Origin: Alphaproteobacteria bacterium
Lineage (GTDB): Bacteria; Pseudomonadota; Alphaproteobacteria; TMED109
DNA: 48,188 bases
Direction: 5' to 3'
Assembly: GCA_021296265.1 (NCBI GenBank)
Contig: JAGWAT010000007.1
Location: forward strand, 1 to 48,188
This document shows positions 1-7,726 of this stretch, piece by piece (the first letter of the stretch is position 1; every line of letters begins with the position of its first letter). The notes beneath the pieces were generated by a model. That model worked only from the letters and a program-made list of their open reading frames with translations, ran no database searches and was not told where the DNA came from. The position numbers were made by a program, and so were the translations under genes.

Positions 1-82
1 CAACTTCTGCCAGCGTGACCGGGCCGATCGTGCGGCCATAGCCATCGAGGGGTGTGCGCGCCGCGAGCGCGGAGTCAGACAC
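1..82 (-). CDS. soxG: Sarcosine oxidase / N-methylglutamate dehydrogenase gamma subunit, N-terminus (partial)
   Basis: Only the first 27 or so codons lie in the window. A GTG at 82-80 overlaps the end of the alpha-subunit gene by 8 nt and opens an uninterrupted frame to the edge, beginning MSDSALAARTPLDGYGRTIG when the GTG is read as Met. Position, overlap and orientation match the conserved soxB-soxD-soxA-soxG (or mgdABCD) order, where the gamma subunit follows alpha. The family is a GcvT-like fold subunit of the heterotetramer. The assignment rests mainly on context, because too little protein is visible for a domain call. Confidence 0.6.
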   Translation of the reverse strand, partial: MSDSALAARTPLDGYGRTIGPVTLAEV

Positions 83-3023
83 GAAGCCGCTCCCCGTCCG
101 GGTCGTAGAAATGCGGTGAGATAATCTCGACCGGAACGTCCTTGCCCTGCAAGGCATCCCAGGCCCGGACAGTCTCCCCGACGCGCGCGTGCCCTTCCCT
201 GATGAAGCCGAGGCCGATCGACGACCGGAGCGCCGGCGAATACGCGACCGACGTAATCCAGCCCTCGTCGTTCGCCGTCTCCGCGGTCGCACCAAGTGCC
301 AGGAGGTGGGCGCCGGCCGTTAGTTCCTCGGTCGGGTCGAGGGGTCTGAAACCCATCAGCTCCAGCCCGTCTTCGCGGTTCATCGCCGGCCGTTCGGACA
401 AGACGTTCCCGATACAGTCCTTCTTCTTCGACACCATGCGCTGCAGGCCCAGCATGCGGGCCGTGGTCTGGCCGTTCAGTTCATTGCCAGCCGCATGCCC
501 CTTCTCGATGCGCATGACACCGAGCGCCTCCGTGCCGTAGGCAACCGCGTCGAATTCCTCCCCAGCCGCCACCAGCGCTTCCATGAGGGCTTCGCCGTAG
601 CGTGCTGCCACCGCGATCTCATAGGCCAATTCACCGGAAAAGGAGATGCGGAAAAGCCGGGCCGGGGTCCCGCCGCAGACGCTGATGTCGCCGCACGCCA
701 TGAACGGAAAGGCCGCGTTGGAAATGTCGTATTCCGGATCGAGCAGCTTTTCGAGCAGCCGCCGTGAATTCGGGCCGGCGACCGCGTACTGCGCCCACTG
801 TTCGGTCACGGAAATCAGATGGACATCGAGGCCCGGCCACAGGCACTGGCGGGCAAACTCCATGTTACGGAACACGAGGACGGCATTGGCCGTGGTCGTC
901 GTCATGACGAAATGGTGGTCACCGAGGCGGGCCGTCGTGCCGTCATCGTAGGCGACGCCGTCTTCGCGCAGCATCAGCCCGTAGCGCACCTTGCCGACCG
1001 CGAGTCGAGCGAAGCCGTTGGCGTAGATCCGGTTCAGAAACTCGGCGGCATCGCGCCCCTGGATATCGATCTTGCCCAGGGTCGTGACGTCGCAGATGCC
1101 GACCGATCCCCGCGTTTGCAGGACCTCCCGGTCGACCGACTGCCGCCAGTGGGACTCGCCGGGCAGCGGGAACCACTGGGCGCGGAGCCACATCCCGGCT
1201 TCGACGAAGACGGCGCCCCGCCGTTCCGCCCAGTCGTGGCTCGGCGTCAGGCGGACGGGTCGAAAATCGTGGCCGCGGGCGCGCCCGCCCAGGGCCGCGA
1301 TCGGCACGGGCGTATAGGGCGGGCGGAACACGGTCGTGCCGGTCTCGACGATCGTGCGGCCGCTCTGTTCGGCCACGATGGCCAGCGCCAGGACATTTGC
1401 GGTCTTGCCCTGGTCCGTCGCCATGCCGAGCGTCGTGTAGCGCTTCAGAAGCTCCGCCGAACGGAAACCTTCGCAGTGCGACTGCACCACGTCCTTCACC
1501 GTCACGTCGTTCTGCAAGTCGAGCCACGCCCGGCCGCGGCTGTCACGGACGTGCCAGAAGGGCGTGACGTCGGCCGCCTCGTCGCTTGCGGTCGGCGGGG
1601 CGCCCCCGGCGGCGGGGCGTCCGAGCGCACCCAACGCCGCAACCGCCGCACGATGCCCGTCGGCGAGGGCGGCAGCGGTGGTGAACGCGCCGGCGGCGGC
1701 GCCCGCGACGGTCATACCGCCAGAAAGCCTGTCACCGGGAACGAACGCAGCAATCGCCTCGCGCCAGACGGGCCGGGTGCCCTGGTGGCAGGTCAGATGG
1801 ACGTTCGGATTCCAGCCGCCGGAAACCGCCAGGCAGTCGAGCGCGATCCGCTCGCCCGTCGCCAGCACAATCCCATTCAGGCCGTGGCGTCCCCGGGTTG
1901 CGGTCACCTGGCTGTTCATCCGTATTTGTGCATCGGGAAGGGCGGCCACCGGCTCCCGATCCCGGACATCGATGACGGTCGCGACCCGCACGCCCTTGGC
2001 CGCGAGATCGACCGCCGTGCGCCAGCCGTCGTCGTTGGTGGTGAACAGGCCGACACGCCGGCCTGCGCCCACGGCGAAGCGGTTGGCGTAGGTGCGGACC
2101 GCTCCGGCCAGCATGACCCCGGGCCGGTCGTTGCCGCCGAAGGCGATCGGCCGCTCGGTGGCGCCAGCGCAGAGAATGGCCCGCTTGGTGTACAGCCGCC
2201 ACAGGACCTGGCGCGGCTTGCCGTCAGAGGCGGCCAAATGATCGGTGCAGCGCTCCAGCGCGCCGAAGATGCCGTGATCGAAGGCGCCGATCACCGTGGT
2301 TCGCGGCATCAGGCGAACCTTCTCCATGGACGCCAGTTCGCGCACGGCGTCGGCCGCCCAGATCCGGCCGCACCTGCCGTTGACCTCGTGCGTCTCCGCA
2401 TTGAGCCGGCCGCCCATGACGAAATCCTCGTCGGCCACGATGATCCGCGCGCCGCTCCGGGCGGCCGCAAGCGCGGCGGCCAGGCCGGCCGGGCCCGCAC
2501 CGATAATCAGCAGGTCACAGTGCAGGAAACCCTTGTCGTAGCGATCCGGGTCGGGCTCACCCGACAGGCGGCCAAGACCGGCGGACGCCCGGATGGCCGG
2601 CTCGTAGACCCGTTCCCAGAAGGACTTCGGCCACATGAATGTCTTGTAGTAGAAGCCGGCCGACAGGAAGGGCGCGAGCAGGTCGTTGACCGCCAGCAGG
2701 TCATGGCGCAACGATCCCAGATAGTTCTGGCTGGCGGCTTCCAGCCCATCGAACAACTCGGCGACGGTCGCCCGCGTGTTGGGCTCCCGGCAGGCACCAC
2801 TGCGCAGTTCGACCAGCGCACTGGGTTCCTCCGAACCGGCCGTGAAGATGCCGCGGGGCCGGTGGTACTTGAAACTCCGGCCGACCAAGCGGACCCCGTT
2901 GGCGAGCAGTGCCGAGGCCAGGGTGTCGCCGGGATGGCCGGTCAGCCTCCGGCCGTCGAAGCGAAAGGCAAGACGCCGGCTGCGGTCAATCGCGCCGCCG
3001 TCCAGCCGGTACGGGCCGTTCAT
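75..3023 (-). CDS. soxA: Heterotetrameric sarcosine oxidase / N-methylglutamate dehydrogenase alpha subunit
   Basis: The 982-aa product has the usual length and domain order for SoxA/MgdC. It has an N-terminal ferredoxin-like module without cluster ligands (about 15-110), a dinucleotide-binding domain with LLIIGAGPAGLAAA near residue 172, and a C-terminal GcvT-like tetrahydrofolate-binding domain (about 590-980). The complex oxidises an N-methyl group and passes the carbon to THF as 5,10-methylene-THF. ATG 3023 is chosen because it overlaps the delta-subunit stop as ATGA and gives the family N-terminus; the longer frame from 3140 reads through soxD. With mgs and gmaS-like genes nearby the substrate may be N-methylglutamate (mgdC) rather than sarcosine; sequence alone does not settle this. 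Confidence 0.92.
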   Translation of the reverse strand: MNGPYRLDGGAIDRSRRLAFRFDGRRLTGHPGDTLASALLANGVRLVGRSFKYHRPRGIFTAGSEEPSALVELRSGACREPNTRATVAELFDGLEAASQNYLGSLRHDLLAVNDLLAPFLSAGFYYKTFMWPKSFWERVYEPAIRASAGLGRLSGEPDPDRYDKGFLHCDLLIIGAGPAGLAAALAAARSGARIIVADEDFVMGGRLNAETHEVNGRCGRIWAADAVRELASMEKVRLMPRTTVIGAFDHGIFGALERCTDHLAASDGKPRQVLWRLYTKRAILCAGATERPIAFGGNDRPGVMLAGAVRTYANRFAVGAGRRVGLFTTNDDGWRTAVDLAAKGVRVATVIDVRDREPVAALPDAQIRMNSQVTATRGRHGLNGIVLATGERIALDCLAVSGGWNPNVHLTCHQGTRPVWREAIAAFVPGDRLSGGMTVAGAAAGAFTTAAALADGHRAAVAALGALGRPAAGGAPPTASDEAADVTPFWHVRDSRGRAWLDLQNDVTVKDVVQSHCEGFRSAELLKRYTTLGMATDQGKTANVLALAIVAEQSGRTIVETGTTVFRPPYTPVPIAALGGRARGHDFRPVRLTPSHDWAERRGAVFVEAGMWLRAQWFPLPGESHWRQSVDREVLQTRGSVGICDVTTLGKIDIQGRDAAEFLNRIYANGFARLAVGKVRYGLMLREDGVAYDDGTTARLGDHHFVMTTTTANAVLVFRNMEFARQCLWPGLDVHLISVTEQWAQYAVAGPNSRRLLEKLLDPEYDISNAAFPFMACGDISVCGGTPARLFRISFSGELAYEIAVAARYGEALMEALVAAGEEFDAVAYGTEALGVMRIEKGHAAGNELNGQTTARMLGLQRMVSKKKDCIGNVLSERPAMNREDGLELMGFRPLDPTEELTAGAHLLALGATAETANDEGWITSVAYSPALRSSIGLGFIREGHARVGETVRAWDALQGKDVPVEIISPHFYDPDGERLRV

Positions 3024-3307
3024 CGGCTCCGCCCCAGCGAGAGCGCGACGTCGCGCGCCAGCTCGACCCGGATGATTTCGTGGGTCAGCGTGTTGCGGGT
3101 CACGACCAGCCAGGACCGGTCGCCGTGTTCGTGAAACCACAGTTCCCGGTGCTCGCCGGCCGGGTTGTCGCGGACATGGAGGTAGTCGTGGAACTGCCGG
3201 GCAGCATCCTCGCCCTGCCAGTCTGGCCGGTCGATCAGGCGGGCATCACCCAGGTACACGAACTCTGCCGCGTCGCGCGGGCCGAGCAGCGGGTGGTCGA
3301 TGATCAT
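3020..3307 (-). CDS. soxD: Sarcosine oxidase / N-methylglutamate dehydrogenase delta subunit, no cysteines
   Basis: This 95-aa protein has the SoxD/MgdB pattern: MIIDHPLLGPRDAAEF at the start and a C-terminal FHEHGDRSWLVVTRNTLTHEI block. It sits between beta and alpha genes and ends in an ATGA overlap with alpha. The characterised delta subunit binds zinc through an N-terminal CPxC pair and a C-terminal HxxGC. Here the first is HPLL and the second HEHGD, and the protein has no cysteine at all, so the classical zinc site is lost. Met at 3307 is preferred over 3352 because it aligns with the family start. Its role should be structural. Confidence 0.85.
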   Translation of the reverse strand: MIIDHPLLGPRDAAEFVYLGDARLIDRPDWQGEDAARQFHDYLHVRDNPAGEHRELWFHEHGDRSWLVVTRNTLTHEIIRVELARDVALSLGRSR

Positions 3308-3311
3308 CGCG

Positions 3312-3443
3312 TCACCCGCCCATTCGCGTGCGGACGATGGCGGCGCCGGCACCGACCGCCTGGCACAGGAATTCGGAGCCGGTATCCGCCAGGTGCCCGC
3401 AGCACCGCCCCCCGGTGGGCGTCCCGGTCCCCGGGCTCAGCAC
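3312..3443 (-). CDS. Possible small Cys-containing ORF between soxB and soxD
   Basis: The 160-nt gap between soxB and soxD, unusually long for this tightly packed cluster, holds a 43-codon frame from GTG 3443, ending 4 nt before the soxD start codon. A GGGAG motif (3454-3450) sits 6 nt upstream of the GTG, and 39 of 43 codons end in G or C, as in real genes here. The product carries Cys-Cys-Gly-His and a third Cys (RCCGHLADTGSEFLC). No known family is recognised. It could be a real operon-encoded microprotein or chance open sequence in GC-rich DNA. Confidence 0.4.
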   Translation of the reverse strand: MLSPGTGTPTGGRCCGHLADTGSEFLCQAVGAGAAIVRTRMGG

Positions 3444-3468
3444 GGCGCGCTCCCGGATCCAATCCCAG

Positions 3469-4719
3469 TCAATGCAAGTTGGCCTGGGCGCCCATGCCCT
3501 TCTCGTCGATCATGGCGCCAGCGGCAAAACGATCGAGGCGCATCGCTGCCGCAACCGGGTGGGAGGTCCCGGTCGCCACGAGATGGGCCAAGCAGTAGCC
3601 CCCGGCCGGGGTTGCCTTGAAACCGCCGTAGCACCAGCCGCCACTGAAATAAAGCCCGGTGACAGGCGTTCGGTCGATGAAGGGCGAGCCGTCCATCGAC
3701 ATGTCGACCACGCCGCCCCACATCCGCAGCACCCGCGCACGCCCGATCATCGGCATCAGCGCCATACCGCCTTCGCAGACATCCTCCACCGTCGGCAAGT
3801 TCCCGCGTTGGGCGTAGGTGTTGTAGCCGTCGATATCGCCACCGAAGACCAGCCCGCCCTTATCCGACTGGGAGACGTAGAAATGCCCGGCCCCAAAGGT
3901 GATCACCCCGGGAATGGCGGGCTTCAGTCCCTCGGTCACGCAGGCCTGGAGCACGTGGCTTTCGATCGGCAGACGCAGGCCCGCGAGGCCCATCACCTGG
4001 CTGGACGAGCCGGCGACGCAGACGGCCACCTTGTTTGCGCCGATGGTTCCGCGCACGGTCTCAACACCCCGGCAGACCCCGTTGCGGATATCGAAGCCGG
4101 TGACTTCGCAGTTCTGGATCACGTCGACGCCACGTCGGTCCGCCCCACGGGCATAGCCCCAAACGACCGCATCGTGCCGGACCGTGCCGCCACGCGGTTG
4201 CCACAGGCCACCCTTGATCGGGAAACGCTCGTTATCGAAATCCAGGAACGGGCATTTGCGTTGCAGGGCCGCCCGGTCGAGTAGAACCGCGTCCGCCCCG
4301 GCCAAGAGCATGGCGTTGCCGCGCCGGACGGCGGCGTCCCGCTGGGGATCAGTGTGGTACAGGTTGATGATCCCACGCTGCGAGACCATGGCGTTGTAGT
4401 TGAGCTCCTGTTCGAGGCCCTCCCAGAGCTGCATCGACAGTTCGTAGAAGGGCTCGTTGCCGGGCAGCATGTAATTGGAGCGGATGATCGTCGTGTTGCG
4501 ACCGACATTGCCGCTGCCGAGCCAGCTCTTTTCGAGGACCGCGACATCCGTCAGTCCATGCACCGTCGCCAGATAGTAGGCCGTGGCAATGCCGTGCCCG
4601 CCCCCGCCCACGACAACGACGTCGTAGTGTGGTTTCGGGTCCGGTTCGCGCCAGACCGGCTTCCAGCCGCGGTTACCGGTCAGGCCCTCCTTCAGGACTT
4701 GCAGGGCGGAATAGCGCAT
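3469..4719 (-). CDS. soxB: Sarcosine oxidase / N-methylglutamate dehydrogenase beta subunit
   Basis: The 416-aa DAO-superfamily flavoprotein is the catalytic subunit (SoxB/MgdA). It has the FAD-binding motif DVVVVGGGGHGIATAYYLA (33-51) and conserved GGTVRHDAVVWGYA (177-190), whose His182 corresponds to the histidine that holds FMN covalently in characterised tetrameric sarcosine oxidases. The C-terminus has the family ending MWGGVVDMSMDGSPFID and GLYFSGGWCYGGFKATP. It is the first gene of the minus-strand soxBDAG cluster and is divergent from a GlxA-type regulator at 4806, its likely activator. Neighbouring N-methylglutamate synthase genes make mgdA a serious alternative name. Confidence 0.92.
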   Translation of the reverse strand: MRYSALQVLKEGLTGNRGWKPVWREPDPKPHYDVVVVGGGGHGIATAYYLATVHGLTDVAVLEKSWLGSGNVGRNTTIIRSNYMLPGNEPFYELSMQLWEGLEQELNYNAMVSQRGIINLYHTDPQRDAAVRRGNAMLLAGADAVLLDRAALQRKCPFLDFDNERFPIKGGLWQPRGGTVRHDAVVWGYARGADRRGVDVIQNCEVTGFDIRNGVCRGVETVRGTIGANKVAVCVAGSSSQVMGLAGLRLPIESHVLQACVTEGLKPAIPGVITFGAGHFYVSQSDKGGLVFGGDIDGYNTYAQRGNLPTVEDVCEGGMALMPMIGRARVLRMWGGVVDMSMDGSPFIDRTPVTGLYFSGGWCYGGFKATPAGGYCLAHLVATGTSHPVAAAMRLDRFAAGAMIDEKGMGAQANLH

Positions 4720-4805
4720 ATCGTCCTCTGCCGATCAGCCGATTGATGCGCCGGTCGCTGCGTTCATGCTTTCTGAAACGAGACTGATTTTTTACTATTC
4801 GGGAC
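4720..4805. promoter_or_regulatory. Divergent soxB / GlxA-regulator promoter region
   Basis: This 86-bp AT-richer gap separates two divergent starts. It holds a possible direct repeat, TTTCTGAAAC at 4770 and TTTACTATTC at 4791, 21 bp apart. AraC-family dimers usually bind direct repeats about two helical turns apart, and a clearer related repeat lies at the second GlxA-type locus (9134-9164). The match is weak. Confidence 0.35.
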
Positions 4806-5786
4806 ATGCCCGACAGCCCGTTCGTCCGCCGCCGGATCGCCTTCGTCCTGATCGAGGGGTTCGCCCTGATGTCGTTCGCGGCCGTTACCGAACCCCTTCG
4901 CGCCGCCAACCTGCTGGCCGGCCGCCGGATCTACGAACTGTTCTATTTCGCCGGTGGAGCGAAAGTCCCGGAGAGGCTGAACAGCTCGTCCGCTGCCTCG
5001 ATCGCCGTCAGCAGCCTCGGGGAGGCCACCGGTGCGTTTGATATGGCGTTTGTCGTGGCCGGCGGCGACCCGGTCGGCTATCGCGAGACACAGGTGCTCC
5101 AATGGCTGCGGCAACAGGCACGGCACGGGTGCACGCTGGGTGGGGTGTCGGGCGGGCCCGCGGTACTTGCAAACGCCGGCGTGATGGCCAACCGGCGGAT
5201 GACGCTGCACTGGGAGCACCATGCCGCCCTCGCCGAGCGGCATCCCGGCCTCCTGCTCGAACGTACCTTGTACGTCGTGGACCGGGACCGCATGACGTGC
5301 GCCGGCGGGACGGCGCCGCTGGACATGATGCACGCCCTGATCGCCGAGCATCACGGCGCGGACTTTGCCCGGAAGGTCAGCGACTGGTTCATGCATACCG
5401 AAGTGCGGCCCGCCGGGGGTCCGCAGCGGGCCGGCCTCGCGCAACGTTACGGCACCAACCGGCACGCGGTGCTGGCCGCGATCGAAGCCATGGAAAACCA
5501 TATCGCCGACCCGCTACCGCTCGCCGACCTCGCCCGGGTGGTCGGCGTGGGCGTCCGTCAGCTCAACCGACAGTTCCGGGCCGGACTAGGCCGGAGCACC
5601 GGCGCCTTCTACCGGGATCTGCGCCTGGACAAGTCCCGCGAACTACTGCATCAGACAGGTCTGCCGATCCTCGACATCGCGATTGCTACCGGCTTCTCCG
5701 GCGCTGCTCACTTTGCGACCGCCTACCGGAAGCGGTACGGCGATGCGCCGTCACGCCATCGCCTGGAATCGCTGCACAGACATTGA
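4806..5786 (+). CDS. GlxA-family (DJ-1/PfpI plus AraC HTH) transcriptional regulator
   Basis: The 326-aa product has an N-terminal class-I glutamine-amidotransferase-like sensor domain (about 8-190) and a C-terminal AraC double helix-turn-helix (about 225-320; LADLARVVGVGVRQLNRQFR and DIAIATGFSGAAHFATAYRKRYG). The nucleophile elbow reads GGVSGGPAV, with Ser where active DJ-1 enzymes have Cys, so it should be a ligand sensor. GbdR, CdhR and SouR, which sense glycine betaine, carnitine and sarcosine in Pseudomonas, share this architecture. Divergence from soxB suggests it activates the soxBDAG-type genes in response to an N-methylated amine; the ligand is inferred. Confidence 0.88.
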   Translation: MPDSPFVRRRIAFVLIEGFALMSFAAVTEPLRAANLLAGRRIYELFYFAGGAKVPERLNSSSAASIAVSSLGEATGAFDMAFVVAGGDPVGYRETQVLQWLRQQARHGCTLGGVSGGPAVLANAGVMANRRMTLHWEHHAALAERHPGLLLERTLYVVDRDRMTCAGGTAPLDMMHALIAEHHGADFARKVSDWFMHTEVRPAGGPQRAGLAQRYGTNRHAVLAAIEAMENHIADPLPLADLARVVGVGVRQLNRQFRAGLGRSTGAFYRDLRLDKSRELLHQTGLPILDIAIATGFSGAAHFATAYRKRYGDAPSRHRLESLHRH

Positions 5787-5807
5787 TCGCCCAAGGTTGG
5801 AACCGTT

Positions 5808-5834
5808 CCAATTCTGACCAATTCTGACCAATTC
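5808..5834 (+). promoter_or_regulatory. Phased 10-bp direct repeat array (CCAATTCTGA x2 plus CCAATTC) upstream of amt
   Basis: Three CCAATT units start at 5808, 5818 and 5828, exactly one helical turn apart; the first two full units are identical (ccaattctga). The array lies between the GlxA-regulator stop and amt, about 165 bp before the amt start. The 10-mer CTGACCAATT recurs inverted upstream of the ABC importer (22855-22874), and related ACCAAT repeats lie beside the ligase, gntR and tmm. This looks like an operator for a cooperatively binding regulator. Confidence 0.6.
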
Positions 5835-5998
5835 ACGGCCCAAATCGTTGAAGTATCCGCGGGAAGGCGTCATGCTGCGCTGGAACGGATAGATAGTTGC
5901 CGGCCGGCGGTAAGTTGGTTGGAACCGGTTCTTGCGGTACGACCGATTCTGCTCGGCGCGATGAGACAGCCGTTCGAGTAACCGGGGGAGCCACGACC

Positions 5999-7351
5999 GT
6001 GGAAGGCAATCTCAATGCCCTGACAACGGTGTTCACCGAGTTCTATTACTGGGCGACCATTCCGTTGATGTTTTTCATCCATATCGGCTTTTGCATGTAC
6101 GAGGTCGGTGCTAGTAGACGTCGTAACCACTTGCATACGCTAATGAAGAACACGATGCTGATCCCACTGGTGACGATCACGTTCTTCTTTTTCGGCTGGT
6201 GGCTCTACTGGGCCATGCCGAACGGACCGTTCATCACAGGAGGCCTCGACACCGCATCCGCGGAAGCCAACACGGCCTGGTCCGAGACCATGGGTCCGAA
6301 TACCGGCGACCGCATCACCGGCGTCTTCTGGGCAGCCTTCCTGCTGTTCTCCTGGACGGCAGCTTCCATTGTCTCCGGCTCGGTCATCGAACGCATCAAG
6401 TCCGGTGCGTTCTGGATCCTTGCGGTAGTAATCGGATCGGTCGCCTGGATTATTGACGCGGCCTGGGGCTGGCACTCCGGGGGCTGGATGGTCCAGTTGC
6501 TCGGCTATCACGACGCCTACGCCTCGGGCGTGATCCACGCGATTGCCGGCGGGTTCGCTCTGGGCGTCCTCGTCGTGCTAGGGCCGCGGCTCGGCAAGTT
6601 CGCCCGAGACGGCAGCCCGCGGGATATCACCCCGCATAATCCCTGGCTGGTGTGCCTCGGCCTGTTCATGATCTATGCAGGTTTCTGGGGCTTCTACGTG
6701 GCCTGCAACGTCCCGATCATCGACCCCGGCGGCATCGGCGGTCAGATCACCGGCGATACCTGGACGGCGACAACGATTTACCTGACTCCGACGACACTCG
6801 GTGCGATCACGGTGAATTTCCTGATGTCGCTTTCTGGCGGATTGCTGGTCGGCTACCTCGCCTCCAAGGGAAATCCTTTCTGGACCTACTCAGGCGGCCT
6901 TGCCGGCATCATCACGGCGTCGGCGGGCAACGACCTGTACCATCCGATCCACGCGATGATCATTGGCGGCATCGGTACTTACTGCGCCTACAAGCTGCAC
7001 TACTGGGTGGAGCAGAAGTTCAAGATCGACGATGCGGTCGGCGCCGTAGCGGTTCACGGCTACGCGGGCTTTATCGGTCTGGTGATCTGCGGCTTTGTGC
7101 TGTGGGGTCACCCGAGTTCGCCATACGAAGGCTTTGCGGCCATCAATCCGCTTGGTCAGTTCGCCGGCGCGATCATCATGTTCTTCGTGCTCGGTTTCGT
7201 GCCGGGGTGGATCGTGGCCAAGATCCTGGCGGCCATGAACTTGCTGCGTATTCCAAGGCAGGTGGAGTTGCTGGGGCTGGACTTCGCGTCGAACCGCGAA
7301 GAACAGGCGGCGGCGGCCGACGTCCGTGCAACCGAGAAGGCGGCCGTCTGA
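5999..7351 (+). CDS. amt: Ammonium/methylammonium transporter (Amt family)
   Basis: The 450-aa multi-helix membrane protein matches Amt/AmtB channels. The pore twin histidines are visible in YASGVIHAIAGG and AVAVHGYAGFIG, and the Asp eight residues before the first His matches the recruitment Asp of AmtB. GTG 5999 is chosen over 5897 because GGGGGAG lies 8 nt before it and the first 34 residues of the longer frame are not Amt-like. Amt proteins carry ammonium and methylammonium; next to gmaS-like, mgs and sox/mgd genes this one probably imports monomethylamine or recaptures leaked ammonium. A hairpin separates it from the small membrane protein at 7434. Confidence 0.9.
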   Translation: MEGNLNALTTVFTEFYYWATIPLMFFIHIGFCMYEVGASRRRNHLHTLMKNTMLIPLVTITFFFFGWWLYWAMPNGPFITGGLDTASAEANTAWSETMGPNTGDRITGVFWAAFLLFSWTAASIVSGSVIERIKSGAFWILAVVIGSVAWIIDAAWGWHSGGWMVQLLGYHDAYASGVIHAIAGGFALGVLVVLGPRLGKFARDGSPRDITPHNPWLVCLGLFMIYAGFWGFYVACNVPIIDPGGIGGQITGDTWTATTIYLTPTTLGAITVNFLMSLSGGLLVGYLASKGNPFWTYSGGLAGIITASAGNDLYHPIHAMIIGGIGTYCAYKLHYWVEQKFKIDDAVGAVAVHGYAGFIGLVICGFVLWGHPSSPYEGFAAINPLGQFAGAIIMFFVLGFVPGWIVAKILAAMNLLRIPRQVELLGLDFASNREEQAAAADVRATEKAAV

Positions 7352-7380
7352 CAGGCTCGCTACCCCCATTCGTCTCGAAA

Positions 7381-7408
7381 GCCCGCCAGCCGTTCAGCGC
7401 TGGCGGGC
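7381..7408 (+). terminator. Intercistronic hairpin between amt and the small membrane protein
   Basis: The perfect 10-bp arms GCCCGCCAGC (7381-7390) and GCTGGCGGGC (7399-7408) flank an 8-nt loop. No T-run follows, and the downstream gene has its own strong ribosome site, so it more likely stabilises the amt message or attenuates than fully terminates. Confidence 0.55.
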
Positions 7409-7433
7409 CAGAGACCAGAGAGGAGATTGAAGC

Positions 7434-7652
7434 ATGGCTACGACAGGAATCGAGAGCTGGGCCGTCGATCTGAAGGACATCGGCGCCATCTATCCCTTCC
7501 AAGGCACGGAGGGGCTGTTCGTACTGGCCGCCGTGGTGCTGTGGCTCGGCTGGCATTTTGTGCAGATTCGGGCCGAGAACGACGAGTATGACGGGATCAT
7601 CAGCCGGCACGGTGACGACGCGAGCATCAACAAAGCCCTCGAAGGCGACTGA
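7434..7652 (+). CDS. Small single-helix membrane protein following amt
   Basis: The 72-aa product has one hydrophobic segment (about 27-46, TEGLFVLAAVVLWLGWHFVQ) and a charged C-terminal tail ending INKALEGD. AGGAG at 7421-7425 gives a good ribosome site 8 nt before the ATG. It lies 82 nt after amt on the same strand and ends at a strong hairpin. No characterised family is recognised. Context suggests a partner of the Amt channel, or of the nearby amine dehydrogenase, at the inner membrane. Confidence 0.7.
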   Translation: MATTGIESWAVDLKDIGAIYPFQGTEGLFVLAAVVLWLGWHFVQIRAENDEYDGIISRHGDDASINKALEGD

Positions 7653-7657
7653 GTACG

Positions 7658-7685
7658 CCGGGGGCGCGGGCAGCCGCGCCCCCGG
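7658..7685. terminator. Bidirectional hairpin terminator between convergent genes
   Basis: A perfect 12-bp GC-rich stem, CCGGGGGCGCGG (7658-7669) and CCGCGCCCCCGG (7674-7685), has a GCAG loop. It lies between the small membrane protein and the convergent FAD dehydrogenase. No poly-T tract follows, but stem strength and position support a terminator. Confidence 0.6.
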
Positions 7686-7726
7686 GCACAGGGGGTTGGT
7701 CGTCTCGATCCTGCTTGACCGGACGG

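Noticed and set aside
819-3134. Long open frame on the plus strand opposite soxA
   Set aside because: It is antisense to a well-supported gene and its Arg/Gly/Ala-rich translation matches no family; it is a high-GC shadow.
3024-3140. Upstream extension of soxA to 3140
   Set aside because: It overlaps soxD and encodes non-family sequence; the ATGA overlap supports 3023.
5921-5935. Possible sigma-54 promoter (TTGGAACCGGTTCTTGC) before amt
   Set aside because: GG and GC are 11 nt apart instead of the required 10, and the flanks do not match the consensus.
5897-5998. N-terminal extension of Amt (34 residues)
   Set aside because: It is neither a signal peptide nor Amt-like, and a strong ribosome site precedes GTG 5999.
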